From the NCBI RefSeq assembly GCF_030506285.1, contig NZ_CP119422.1, forward strand, positions 5,319,501 through 5,383,500: a stretch of 64,000 nucleotides of DNA, given 5' to 3'. This DNA comes from Catalinimonas niigatensis (GTDB lineage Bacteria; Bacteroidota; Bacteroidia; Cytophagales; Cyclobacteriaceae). The notes beneath the pieces are model-generated. The model ran no database searches and was not told where the DNA came from. It was given only the letters and a program-made list of their open reading frames with translations. The stretch's first letter is position 1, and each line of letters begins with the position of its first letter. Below, piece by piece: positions 17,424 to 26,773 of the stretch. A program made the position numbers and the translations under genes.

Positions 17424-18524
17424 CTACACCTGCTCCAGGTGCTTTTTGCTGTAGGATAGGGATTTAACGATGTTGTCGTTTTCCACCGTAAGTCGCTCCT
17501 CAGCTAGTAGCTGGGTGACTCTCGGCAATTCAGTAGGATACTTCTGCTGTCTCACCATCTGTAGCGTACGGGCCAGTTCACTCCCTGATACTCCCTCAAA
17601 AGTAGCCCAGTATTCTTCTTGGAGGCAGGGGATCTCGAGCGGATCACGGGTGATCATTTCCAGGTTAAAAGTCACCTGAGGGTTGTGTTTTTTACAGAGG
17701 GAAACGATCTTGGGCAGATCCAGTATTCCTTCGCCCAGAGGAACCTCCGAGAGCAGAAATCCATCAGCGTATTCTTCTACACCCATATCTTTTACATGGG
17801 TTGTAAAGATGTAAGGCACCAGGGTTTGAACAACTTCCATAGGATCTTCCAGCAGGGAAATGCTATTGCCAAAGTCAAGAGTTACACCTACCCATTCGCT
17901 ATCCATCTGCTTCATTAAGCTGACCAGTTCATCAGCCCTCCAGTCTTTGTGGTTTTCTACTGCCAGCTTCATTTTATGCTTACTGACTATAGGCTCAGCT
18001 AACCTTAGAGATTGGATAGCATTTCTTCTGAATTCCTGAAACTCCTCTAGCGTGTTGAAATTCTCATAGCGGCGTCCGCTCAGGCAAACCGTTCGCAATA
18101 CCTGTGCTCCGGCTTCTTTAGCACTTTTGACTTCCTGTTCAAAATCAGCGACATCATCAGCATTTTTAGGCAATCCGATAGAACCTTCCAGATAAAGACC
18201 CAGCTTTTCACGTTTGTCACGCACTTTTTTTGAAAAATCGCTGGACCATCCATGTACGCCAAGTTGCACACCTCCACCTCCGAGTTGGTGGCAATGCTCC
18301 AGAAGTTGAATTGCATCGTAAAAACCTGGATACTTTTGGCTTTCGTGTTTTGAATTCCAGCGGTTTGCATAGGAATGTACCACAATACCCATGGGAACGT
18401 CTTTCAAAAACGAGGGGATGTTCAATAATGGTAAGCTCAGAGCCATCGCTCCTAAGCTAGCCTTCTGTAGAAAAGATCTTCTATCCAGCCGATGATGTAG
18501 TGGATCTTGTGTGATTGATTTCAT
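17424..18524 (-). CDS. Tat-exported sugar phosphate isomerase/epimerase family TIM-barrel protein
   Basis: A 366-aa xylose-isomerase-like TIM barrel. The N-terminus has a twin-arginine signal (DRRSFLQKASLGAMALSLPL), so it is probably exported folded. Barrel features include GVQLGVHGWSSDF on an early strand, KLAVENHKDWRADEL (the conserved E-N-H of divalent metal binding), VGVTLDFGNSISL (D and N) and VTFNLEMITRD (Glu). Such proteins isomerise or epimerise sugars or inositols, or act as lyases. It belongs to the sugar-acid region and is followed by the SDR gene on the same strand. Confidence 0.85.
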   Translation of the reverse strand: MKSITQDPLHHRLDRRSFLQKASLGAMALSLPLLNIPSFLKDVPMGIVVHSYANRWNSKHESQKYPGFYDAIQLLEHCHQLGGGGVQLGVHGWSSDFSKKVRDKREKLGLYLEGSIGLPKNADDVADFEQEVKSAKEAGAQVLRTVCLSGRRYENFNTLEEFQEFRRNAIQSLRLAEPIVSKHKMKLAVENHKDWRADELVSLMKQMDSEWVGVTLDFGNSISLLEDPMEVVQTLVPYIFTTHVKDMGVEEYADGFLLSEVPLGEGILDLPKIVSLCKKHNPQVTFNLEMITRDPLEIPCLQEEYWATFEGVSGSELARTLQMVRQQKYPTELPRVTQLLAEERLTVENDNIVKSLSYSKKHLEQV

Positions 18525-18655
18525 GATGCATATTTTAGGTTGTGTAGTAGTTAATGGTTGAAGGTTAAATGTTACAAGTTTAGAATTATGATTTACTATA
18601 CTTGATATTAAACATCTTCATATGATGATCAGCCCTTAAACTTATAACCTTCACC

Positions 18656-21211
18656 TTATTGCCCAGTTTGAGCTTCTGTCTCCTGCACATATTGGTTTAG
18701 CTCATCTACTTTCCAGGGCATGACTCTGCCCTGAGAGGTAAGTCTGGTTTTGCCCACCAGGCTTCGGCTAACCGCTCCGGCAGCATTACCCCATTCGTTA
18801 CGGATGTAAGTCATAATGGAAGCGATAGCAGCATCGTCCATGGTAGAATGGGCGGGCATTACCGGAAGAATGTCAGGAGTATCATAGATTTTCCCTCCTA
18901 CCTCAAGTGGTCCTTCCATACCATGTAAGACAATCAAGGCCAAACGCTTTTCTTCTCCCAATACCCACTCAGACCCAGCAAGAGGTGGTGCAAATCTGTT
19001 CAGGCCTGCTCCATCTGTACCATGGCAGCCGGCACAAGTAGTAAGGTAATGCTGTCTTCCCAGCGCAAACTGCTGCTGCTCATCTTCGTTCAGTATACTT
19101 TTTTTCTTCATTAGTTGGATAGCAGCCACATGGCCTGGCCACTCAAAAAGAGAAGCTAGTATTACAAAGTTGGAGGAGTCACCCTGGTTTATCCTGTTCA
19201 GGACTTTCGGTGCTGAGGTCAGCATGACAGGTTCCATTTTTGTCTGCTTACCCTGTATGGAGATGCTGGTCAGTAGCGCTTTTTCTCTCCAGCCAAAGGA
19301 CTTTGCATCCACATCCAGCATATTTAGTAGTGCTGTCAATTCGCCAGGCTCTCTTTTGCGGATGACAGCGGTAGTCAGCATTTCCAGAAAAATTTCTTTG
19401 GCAGCTTCCTGACTTTTCCACTGGGGAGATTTCCATAAAGCTTGCAGAAACCTGAATTCCTGATCTTCCAGGCTACTTAGTACAGCATCCCGGATCAAAG
19501 GAGATTCACCATAGCGTTCTGCAATGCCAGCCAGCAGCGGATGTGAGGTGCTTGCGCTGAGCACTTCACCTGACAAAGCCATTTGGAGGATAAGCTCTAC
19601 CGATGCATGTTCAGATATTTGAAGCAGTTTTTCACCCAGCCTGTTTTGAAGTTGCTTATCCCTGGCAGCCAGAGGTTCTAAAAGTCTTAGGGCGGTAGAA
19701 CTGATCAAGGGATCGGGATCGGTAAGCAGATCCATGAGCAGACCAGGATCAAGCAGTTCCATCCCTTCCAAGGTCCATAAAGCATGAAGACGGCCCAGGG
19801 GCTGATCACCCTCCGCCGCCAAAGCAGTAAGCAAAGGCTGGAGTTTTGGATCATCGCGCTCTATAAGCAGGCGTTGGGCCATGTCTCTGTACCAGCCGTC
19901 AGGATAGGATAAGTAGGTAATTAGCTTTTTTGATGAAGCTTCAGAAAGACGTATGGGTTTTTCTGGCTTCCATTCTTCCGGTACGATGCGCCAGATCCGA
20001 CCCCGGTGGACAGGAAGTACCAGCTTACGTTCAAGTGTCTGCTCCTTCAGGTAAGGCGTTATGTATTTGCCGTGCTGTACCAACCCTCGATACATATCAG
20101 CTATATACAATGCACCGTCCGGACCTGAAGTGATGTATACCGGACGGAAGCGTTCATCAGTAGAAGCCAGAAACTCCTTACCTGGATGTGGATCATGGGC
20201 GTTAAGTTGCAGCTGATTTTCTTCTACTACATTCCGTTTGACCAGATTGCCGGAAGGCTCGCAGACGAAAACGTTACCGTAAAAAGCTGAAGGAAGTGCC
20301 GAGCCGCGGTAGTAAAAAGGAGAACAGGCGGAAGTAAACTCCCGCAGACGTCCATCTTCGTCCAGCGTACCAGGTATATAGCCTCTGTTGATGGCTGGAT
20401 TAGCACGAATGGGATAAATTCTTCTGTCAACAGTGAGGCCGTGATCAATGCCGGTAGTGGGGATGTGGTTTTTATTTCTGGACAGATAATCAGGAGGTAC
20501 CAGATCAGCGTGTAGTTGTGACCAGTTGTAGTTATAGTACAACCTGCCCTTATCATCATGGCTGATGCCCCACTGCCCTCTGAATTCTGTACTGTCTCTA
20601 AGCCATTCACCGTCGGTTAGGCGATAGCGGAAGCGGGATTTGGCGTTGTAGTACCAATTGTCAATACCACGCCACAGCCCGTTGCCGGAATGTTCGGGTA
20701 GCGCACTACCGGCATAATCCGGGTCAATGAGGGTTTTGGTTTCTGCTCTGAGGTCGCCATCCAGGTCTTCTGTCAGCCACAATGCTTCATTTTCTGCCAC
20801 GAGTGCCCCTCCATCAAGCAGAGCAAGGGCCCGGGGCATGATCAGGCTATCCAGGTAAATGGTGCTTTTGTCCATCTGTCCATCACCATCCGTATCTTCC
20901 AGCACTGAGATGCGTCCGTTAGGTTCATCTTCATCCTCTCCATCAATGGTGGTCATGAATCCACGCATTTCTACCACCCATAGCCTGCCGTCTGCATCAA
21001 AATTGATGACTACCGGGTCTTGCACCATAGGCTCAGCAGCCACCAGTTGAATTTTAAGACCGGGTTCAATTTGAAATGAGGTAAGTTCTTCTTCAGGCGT
21101 TTTTGCCGGAGAGGGGCCTTCATCCAGAGTGCTTACTGGTTCGGTAGTACAGCAAAGAAAGCTTACTAAGCTAGTACTCAAAAGACAGAATGAAAAAGAG
21201 AACTTGAACAT
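18656..21211 (-). CDS. PVC-type haem-binding protein with dehydrogenase-like beta-propeller (lipoprotein)
   Basis: An 851-aa exported protein with a probable lipobox (LVSFLCC). The first 430 residues form a propeller related to soluble sugar dehydrogenases (FQIEPGLKIQLVAAEPMVQD, VINFDADGRLWVVEMRG, GPDGALYIADMYRGLVQHG). A HEAT-like helical region follows at about 430-700, then a C-terminal cytochrome c domain with CAGCH at 726-730 and a likely Met ligand in DILPVMPAH. This architecture is widespread in Planctomycetes and Bacteroidota, next to sugar oxidation and degradation genes. It is thought to be a periplasmic redox protein, and its substrate is unknown. Confidence 0.88.
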   Translation of the reverse strand: MFKFSFSFCLLSTSLVSFLCCTTEPVSTLDEGPSPAKTPEEELTSFQIEPGLKIQLVAAEPMVQDPVVINFDADGRLWVVEMRGFMTTIDGEDEDEPNGRISVLEDTDGDGQMDKSTIYLDSLIMPRALALLDGGALVAENEALWLTEDLDGDLRAETKTLIDPDYAGSALPEHSGNGLWRGIDNWYYNAKSRFRYRLTDGEWLRDSTEFRGQWGISHDDKGRLYYNYNWSQLHADLVPPDYLSRNKNHIPTTGIDHGLTVDRRIYPIRANPAINRGYIPGTLDEDGRLREFTSACSPFYYRGSALPSAFYGNVFVCEPSGNLVKRNVVEENQLQLNAHDPHPGKEFLASTDERFRPVYITSGPDGALYIADMYRGLVQHGKYITPYLKEQTLERKLVLPVHRGRIWRIVPEEWKPEKPIRLSEASSKKLITYLSYPDGWYRDMAQRLLIERDDPKLQPLLTALAAEGDQPLGRLHALWTLEGMELLDPGLLMDLLTDPDPLISSTALRLLEPLAARDKQLQNRLGEKLLQISEHASVELILQMALSGEVLSASTSHPLLAGIAERYGESPLIRDAVLSSLEDQEFRFLQALWKSPQWKSQEAAKEIFLEMLTTAVIRKREPGELTALLNMLDVDAKSFGWREKALLTSISIQGKQTKMEPVMLTSAPKVLNRINQGDSSNFVILASLFEWPGHVAAIQLMKKKSILNEDEQQQFALGRQHYLTTCAGCHGTDGAGLNRFAPPLAGSEWVLGEEKRLALIVLHGMEGPLEVGGKIYDTPDILPVMPAHSTMDDAAIASIMTYIRNEWGNAAGAVSRSLVGKTRLTSQGRVMPWKVDELNQYVQETEAQTGQ

Positions 21212-21863
21212 GAGACAACTTTACTGTTACAGTAATATAAGTATGCAGACAGAGATAATATAGTATAATTTAAAAAATTAGACAAACAGGGCTTTGCTCA
21301 TGACGACTCTGCTTGAATCAGAAACCTAGAAGCACTATGGTTATCTTGTATTAACTTAAATGAAATTTTTCTCCTGAAAATGAATACTGGTATTTTTGCG
21401 GCCTTTCCACTCTACTCGGAGTTTAAGATATCAAATAAATTTTTTTGATCTGGTAATAACTTTTTATGAGATTAGTTCTTTATTTATAATAATACTTTTT
21501 TCACCTGATGATATATGATTTTATCGCTGGATATATTTTTTTTAACCTTAAATTTTTTAACCTATGTTTTATCGTAATGCTAAATTACAGTGCCCTCTGA
21601 AACTAGAGAAGCCTTATCCTATCATTCCCAAAATTCCACTTCATATCGCTTATAAGTGGTTTATATAAGTTGCCCCTGCTAATGAAGATAGCAAACGCAA
21701 GGCAGAATATGCTTTTGCCTGTGGCTGATATGTTATCTTTAATAGGAGTTGTTCATGAAATCTGTGGAAAGTGACTGGTTACTATTTTATGTCTAATAAG
21801 CTACTGTTGCTTGGGGTACATAAAATATTTTTTAGTAGAGGAATACAATTTGATAAGCACTAT
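21212..21863. other. A/T-rich intergenic region with a possible 34-aa ORF
   Basis: A 650-bp region between a divergent haem protein gene and a glycosyltransferase gene. The only plausible coding piece is a 34-codon ORF at 21564-21668 (MFYRNAKLQCPLKLEKPYPI...), basic and without a known family. I would not call it a gene without homologues. No repeat, RNA gene or clear promoter is seen. Confidence 0.35.
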
Positions 21864-22574
21864 ATGTCAAAAATAACTTTACTGATTCCTTTCTTCAATG
21901 AAGGGGAAAGAATCCTCAGGGTTTTGGAGCAAATGGTCAAAATTTCAGAGATTGATCAAATCATTTGTGTTGACGATGGCTCAACAGATAATATGTACGA
22001 GAAGATTCTGAGCAATTATGATGTGGAAGTCATAAGATCCACTCAAAACCAGGGAAAATCCGCAGCAATAAAAATGGGTATGAGCCGGGTAGAAAACGAA
22101 CTGGTTTTTTTGTGTGATGCTGATCTTTGCCAGATCAATGTAGAAGAATTTAGGGTGGCATGTCACTTCATCAAACAGGATATGCTTGATAGATTTGATA
22201 TGATTATTCTGAGAAGGACAAAAGCTCCCTGGTTTGTAAAATTTGACCGAGGAGACATCCTTTTCTCGGGGGAAAGAATTCTAAAATCAAATGACCTTAG
22301 AGAAGTTCTAAAAAGGGAAGTAGAAAACTATCAACTGGAAATGGCAATTAATCAATGGATGCTACTTCATCAAAAGAATGTCTATTGGTTACCTAGTGCG
22401 GTGACTAATACCTATAAATTCCAAAAATTAGGTTTAGTTAAAGGATTGATGAAAGAATTTAAAATGTGGTATAATTTGGTCACTTACATTGGTGTAAAAA
22501 ATTATGTGAATCATATTAGAAAATTTGCCAGAAGAAGGATAGAATCTCCTGTTAATAGAAAAAATATGGCTTGA
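21864..22574 (+). CDS. Family 2 glycosyltransferase
   Basis: About 236 aa from MSKITLLIPFFNEGERILRV. Two upstream in-frame starts (GTG at 21771, ATG at 21789) would add 25-31 residues before the canonical first strand and are less likely. GT-A fold markers: IPFFNEG, then IICVDDGSTDNM (nucleotide-sugar-binding Asp), NQGKSAAIKMGM, and FLCDADLCQ in place of the usual DxD. The C-terminal part is basic and helical with no clear membrane helix. It probably transfers a sugar to a lipid or polysaccharide acceptor. No polysaccharide cluster surrounds it. Confidence 0.85.
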   Translation: MSKITLLIPFFNEGERILRVLEQMVKISEIDQIICVDDGSTDNMYEKILSNYDVEVIRSTQNQGKSAAIKMGMSRVENELVFLCDADLCQINVEEFRVACHFIKQDMLDRFDMIILRRTKAPWFVKFDRGDILFSGERILKSNDLREVLKREVENYQLEMAINQWMLLHQKNVYWLPSAVTNTYKFQKLGLVKGLMKEFKMWYNLVTYIGVKNYVNHIRKFARRRIESPVNRKNMA

Positions 22575-22705
22575 TCAAAGCTTTGTAGACTCAAATCCAT
22601 AAAGATGTTGGACAGAATTTTTAGATTTTTTTCTTCTCGTGTACGTACACAATCAAAAAAATTAGTATATTACGTCTGTCTAGTTAAAAATGAAACATAC
22701 CAGTT

Positions 22706-22746
22706 AAATCCCTTCAGTTTGATAGTGCTGAAGGGATTTTCTTATT
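22706..22746 (+). terminator. Rho-independent terminator after the glycosyltransferase gene
   Basis: AAATCCCTTCAG (22706-22717) pairs perfectly over 12 bp with CTGAAGGGATTT (22728-22739), followed by TCTTATT. It lies between converging genes. The opposite flank is less T-rich, so it acts mainly on plus-strand transcripts. Confidence 0.85.
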
Positions 22747-22750
22747 CTAA

Positions 22751-25306
22751 TCACCGCATCACCTTTCCAAAGAAAATACTGTTCATGAACAGTTTGTTTG
22801 TGCCGTACCAGAATGCCCGTAAGTTGGGGTTATCCGTCAGAGCAATGACGACACCTTCTCCGTAAGGAGCAATGCCCACGCCAGCGGTATTTCTCAGCAT
22901 TTCCTCTTTTTCTTCTGAAATATATCCCGCCTTTAGGGGAGTAGCTGTGTACATAATGGGGTTGGCATAAGGATTACTGGCTTTTTCCATAAACAAGGAG
23001 TGATCGCGGAAGAGGCTGATATCTTCTTTGTTCATACCGTAAGCAATAGGATGACTGAGGTCTATGCGGGCATCAAAAATAGCTCCGCCGATCACCTGTG
23101 CGCCCTGAAACTCCTCTTTATCTGCAAAGGCACGCTGGGGCAGTGAATCATTGGAAGAGGATTTGTACTTGAAGCCTCCGATACCATTGTCTGAAAGCCA
23201 TTTACCGGCACTTTTGGTTGCCACTACCGTGTTTCCTTCCTGTATCCAGCTCTTGAGCTTACTCTTTGCATCTTCGTTAATATCATTATACCTGCCATCT
23301 ACCATAAGCAGTGTATTATAGTCCTTCAGATTAGCTCGATTAAATATATCTGTAGACATCAGTGTGATGGGCATGTGCATACGCTGGTCCAGCAGATGCC
23401 AGGCTTCTCCCGCCTCATAGCTGTCTACTCCTCCTTCAATCAGCATCACAACTTCAGGTTTCTCCAGCGTCACATAGCTGCGGCTTCCCAGGCTGACACC
23501 CGTGCTGGTCATTCCGGTATTGGCAGCGTACACATTAATACCATCTTCTTTGACGACCGTCTGCACCAGTTCATAAATCGCATCGGCATCCATATCTTCC
23601 TGTATACTGATCGGAATCAGGATGGTACCGTAGTCAAACTGTTTTCCATTTTGGCTGCTAAATTGTTCGGTGGAGATTTTTAGATTTAGTCCGGCATCCT
23701 GCAAACGGTAAAGCGCGCGATGTGCATAGTAACCATCCATTTCAAAAAGATAAGCGTACTCACTTTTTCCACCAATCAGCTCTCCTTCGGGAAACTCCGG
23801 ATCATCCACTTCTTCGCCCTGGCTGAGCTGACGTGTATTCAGTTCAGCAAAGGGTAAGTTATACGCCAAAGGAAATGTCCAGGCAGAGATGTCGTAAAAA
23901 AGGCTGTCATCAAAGGTAGTCCGTCTTTCAAAAAGCGCTTTGATCAGCCGGTACTGCGGCTGATTGGTTGGTACAAGATAGCTGCTTTCCGTACCAAAAG
24001 GATGTTCATTCGCATTGATATTTTGCGCCGGACGATATAGATCAATCTGATGTCTTTTCAGCACTTCCGCCATATGGTAGGTAGTAGCGGCATCAGCTTC
24101 GCTGCCAAAAACATAGGCTTTGATGGGATCGGCAGCCGCCAGTTTCAGTGCTTCGGGATAAAAGTTTTTCTGATGCTGTAACAACTCGTTTTTCAATTCC
24201 CGCGCTCCTTTCAAGGTAGAAAAGCTGGCGCTCACCTGGTTGCGTATGGTGAAAGGAAAAGTCAGCAATCCGTTTTCTGTGTCCTGCGCATGGCTGCGGG
24301 AACTGGCCTGCTCAAAAAGAATACCCACAGAACCGTTCACATCGGGATAAGTAGACCCTTTGCCGTAATAGAAATCATCATAACTCTCTTTGGTATAGTA
24401 GAAAGAACCGATTTCATCCAGCCCCTTTGCATGGTATTTTCCCAATGCTTCCGTAAGCCTGAAGGTGTTTTCCGGACTCATGGGGTGGTTACGGGAAGGG
24501 ATACCGGGCTGAAAGAAGAAAGTAGCATTGCTGCCCATCTCATGGTGGTCAGTTACCACATTGGGCTTCCACTCATGGAATTTCTCCAGGCGCCCTCTGG
24601 ATTCCGGATGCTGCTGCAGGAGCCAGTCTCGGTTCAGGTCAAACCAGTAATGATTGGTACGCCCCCGGGGCCAGTGTTCGTTCTGCTCAATATTATTAGG
24701 ATCGGTACTCAGATACTCCGCCTTGTGCGTGTTGACCCAGGTGGCGAAGCGGTTCATACCATCAGGATTGATAAATGGGTCTATCAGTACAATGGTATTG
24801 TCCAGGATGGAATCTACTTCTTCTCCCTGTGCTGCCGCCAGATAGTAAGCGACCAGCGCTGCGGCATTGGTACCGCTGGGTTCATTGCCATGCACACTGT
24901 AGCCCATCCATACCACGACTGGCTGGTTGTCTATGCTTAAGTTGGAACTCTGCTGCGGATTACTCAACTGCACATGTGCTGCTTTCAGCTGTTCTATATT
25001 GTTTTGGTTTTCTTCGGAAGTAATGGTCAGCAGATAGAGCGGACGTTTTTCATAGCTCTTGGCATATTCCACCAGTGTCACGCGGGGTGAAGCTTCTGCC
25101 AGAGCCTGATAGAAGTTCATCAGCTGGGTATGTTCCGCGTGCATCTCGCCGATCTGAAAGCCGAGAATGGATTCCGGTGTAGGGATGTTGGAATCATAAG
25201 AAGTATTTTCCGGGAGGTAGTAACCCAAATCTATTTGCTGTGCGAAAAGCAGCAGTGGTGTAAATAGGCTTAAGCACAGGAGTAAGAGTATACGTGTTGT
25301 CATCAT
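22751..25306 (-). CDS. Exported M14 family zinc carboxypeptidase
   Basis: An 851-aa protein with a signal peptide (TRILLLLCLSLFTPLLLFAQ). The M14 catalytic domain spans about 40-380: the HxxE zinc motif in SVHGNEPSGTN, the substrate-binding region in FINPDGMNRF, and a later VTDHHEMGSNATFFF supplying the third histidine. The remaining 450 residues include a glutamine-amidotransferase-like segment (MLIEGGVDSYEAGEAWHLLD, ATKSAGKWLSDNG), seen in large Bacteroidota M14 peptidases. It likely digests peptides in the periplasm or at the surface. The start is the first of two consecutive ATGs; an in-frame TTG precedes them. Confidence 0.9.
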   Translation of the reverse strand: MMTTRILLLLCLSLFTPLLLFAQQIDLGYYLPENTSYDSNIPTPESILGFQIGEMHAEHTQLMNFYQALAEASPRVTLVEYAKSYEKRPLYLLTITSEENQNNIEQLKAAHVQLSNPQQSSNLSIDNQPVVVWMGYSVHGNEPSGTNAAALVAYYLAAAQGEEVDSILDNTIVLIDPFINPDGMNRFATWVNTHKAEYLSTDPNNIEQNEHWPRGRTNHYWFDLNRDWLLQQHPESRGRLEKFHEWKPNVVTDHHEMGSNATFFFQPGIPSRNHPMSPENTFRLTEALGKYHAKGLDEIGSFYYTKESYDDFYYGKGSTYPDVNGSVGILFEQASSRSHAQDTENGLLTFPFTIRNQVSASFSTLKGARELKNELLQHQKNFYPEALKLAAADPIKAYVFGSEADAATTYHMAEVLKRHQIDLYRPAQNINANEHPFGTESSYLVPTNQPQYRLIKALFERRTTFDDSLFYDISAWTFPLAYNLPFAELNTRQLSQGEEVDDPEFPEGELIGGKSEYAYLFEMDGYYAHRALYRLQDAGLNLKISTEQFSSQNGKQFDYGTILIPISIQEDMDADAIYELVQTVVKEDGINVYAANTGMTSTGVSLGSRSYVTLEKPEVVMLIEGGVDSYEAGEAWHLLDQRMHMPITLMSTDIFNRANLKDYNTLLMVDGRYNDINEDAKSKLKSWIQEGNTVVATKSAGKWLSDNGIGGFKYKSSSNDSLPQRAFADKEEFQGAQVIGGAIFDARIDLSHPIAYGMNKEDISLFRDHSLFMEKASNPYANPIMYTATPLKAGYISEEKEEMLRNTAGVGIAPYGEGVVIALTDNPNLRAFWYGTNKLFMNSIFFGKVMR

Positions 25307-25417
25307 CAAGGTCAGGTTAGATTAGGGAGATAAGTGATTATGCTAGATAATACAGGATTATTAAAATGTAAAAGTTTGGGCTTAGATTTTACGACGGATG
25401 AAAAAAATTACCGCTGC

Positions 25418-25449
25418 TTTAGCGAACAATATAATAAGCTTTAACTTTG
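25418..25449 (+). promoter_or_regulatory. Candidate Bacteroidota-type promoter for pgk
   Basis: TAACTTTG (25442-25449) matches the TAnnTTTG -7 consensus exactly, and TTTA (25418-25421) sits 20 bp upstream in the place of the -33 TTTG box. The pgk ATG is 44 bp downstream, leaving a leader of normal length. Confidence 0.45.
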
Positions 25450-25492
25450 TGAGTATAGCATTGACAATCATTTTTTAAAAATCTATCAAACT

Positions 25493-26680
25493 ATGAAAAC
25501 CATTGATGACATTAATTTTTCGGGGAAGAAGGCTCTGGTAAGAGTGGATTTCAACGTTCCTCTGGACAAAAACAATAAAATCACCGACGACAATCGCATG
25601 CAGGCAGCGGTGCCTACCCTCAAAAAGATTTTGAACGACGGCGGTTCTGCCATCCTGATGTCGCACCTGGGCCGCCCGAAGGATGGACCTGAAGAAAAAT
25701 ATTCGCTGAAGCACCTCGTAAGCCATTTGTCTGAGATTATGGGTGGTGTGAAAGTACATTTTGCCAACGACTGCGTAGGCTCAGAAGCAGAAGAGAAAGC
25801 CAGCCAGCTCAAAGCCGGTGAAATATTGCTGCTGGAAAACACCCGCTTCTATCCTGAAGAGAGCAAAGGCGACGAAAAGCTGGCCAAGCAGATGTCCAAA
25901 CTGGGCGATGTGTATGTCAATGATGCTTTTGGCTCAGCCCACCGCGCACACTCTTCTACCACTACCGTAGCGCAGTTTTTTGACGAAAAAGCGGCTGGCT
26001 ATCTGCTCAAAGCGGAGATTGACAATGCCGACAAGGTAATGGAAAGTGGGGATAAGCCTTTTACCGCCATCATGGGTGGTGCCAAAATCTCTGATAAGAT
26101 AGAAATCATTGAGCGTCTGCTGGATAAAGTGGATAACCTCATCATCGGCGGAGCGATGAGCTATACCTTCTTCAAAGCCATGGGCGGTGAGGTTGGAAAA
26201 TCTCTGGTAGAAGCAGACAAGATGGACCTGGCCAACGAACTGATCCGCAAAGCCAAAGCCAAAGGTGTACACCTGCACCTGCCTATTGACTCCGTAGTGA
26301 CGCAGAAGATAGAAGAAGGGGCAGAAACCCGCGTAGCCAACAACCACGCCATTCAGGGTGACTGGATGGGGGTAGACATCGGACCGGAAGCCCGTCAGGT
26401 GTTTGCCGATACCATTGCCAAGTCAAAAATTGTATTGTGGAACGGACCTATGGGTATCTTTGAGATTCCTGACTTTGCCGAAGGGACACGTACTGTAGCT
26501 GAAGCGGTAGTGAAAGCCACTGAAAAGGGTGCGTTCTCTCTTATCGGAGGTGGAGACTCTGCTGCCGCCGTCATCAGCATGGGCTATGGCGATAAAGTTT
26601 CTTATGTATCTACCGGCGGGGGAGCTTTGCTGGAATATATGGAAGGCAAAGAACTTCCCGGAGTAAAGGCTTTAGGTTAA
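25493..26680 (+). CDS. pgk: Phosphoglycerate kinase
   Basis: Transfers the acyl phosphate of 1,3-bisphosphoglycerate to ADP in glycolysis, and runs in reverse in gluconeogenesis. It is full length at 395 aa. Substrate-binding signature RVDFNVPLDKNNKITDDNRM at 17-36, SHLGRPK at about 61, the hinge-region FGSAHRAHSSTT, the nucleotide-binding segment LIGGGDSAAAV and the C-terminal STGGGALLEYMEGKELPG are all present. Cytoplasmic. It is followed by a hairpin and a strong terminator, so it is probably transcribed alone. Confidence 0.98.
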   Translation: MKTIDDINFSGKKALVRVDFNVPLDKNNKITDDNRMQAAVPTLKKILNDGGSAILMSHLGRPKDGPEEKYSLKHLVSHLSEIMGGVKVHFANDCVGSEAEEKASQLKAGEILLLENTRFYPEESKGDEKLAKQMSKLGDVYVNDAFGSAHRAHSSTTTVAQFFDEKAAGYLLKAEIDNADKVMESGDKPFTAIMGGAKISDKIEIIERLLDKVDNLIIGGAMSYTFFKAMGGEVGKSLVEADKMDLANELIRKAKAKGVHLHLPIDSVVTQKIEEGAETRVANNHAIQGDWMGVDIGPEARQVFADTIAKSKIVLWNGPMGIFEIPDFAEGTRTVAEAVVKATEKGAFSLIGGGDSAAAVISMGYGDKVSYVSTGGGALLEYMEGKELPGVKALG

Positions 26681-26687
26681 TAAATAC

Positions 26688-26710
26688 TTCTGGCATTGCA
26701 TGCCAGGAAG
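26688..26710. other. Hairpin just after pgk
   Basis: CTTCTGGCAT and ATGCCAGGAAG pair with one bulge around a 3-nt loop, starting 8 bp after the pgk stop codon. There is no T-tract. It probably protects the 3' end of the pgk message or works with the terminator 15 bp further on. Confidence 0.5.
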
Positions 26711-26724
26711 TTAAAATCAATCGC

Positions 26725-26766
26725 AAAGACCTGCAAGGATCAATTTACCTTTCAGGTCTTTTTTTA
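26725..26766 (+). terminator. Rho-independent terminator of pgk
   Basis: AAAGACCTG (26725-26733) pairs with CAGGTCTTT (26753-26761), and AAGG/CCTT extends the stem inside. A run of seven T follows. It ends 8 bp before the aminotransferase ATG at 26774, which argues against the longer in-frame start at 26696, because that would place the terminator inside the coding sequence. Confidence 0.88.
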
Positions 26767-26773
26767 TAGTTTT

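Noticed and set aside
22605-22865. 86-codon ORF downstream of the glycosyltransferase
   Set aside because: It spans the terminator at 22706-22746 and overlaps the M14 peptidase gene in antisense.
25475-26352. Several antisense ORFs opposite pgk
   Set aside because: They are shadows of the high-GC third positions of pgk, which is certain.
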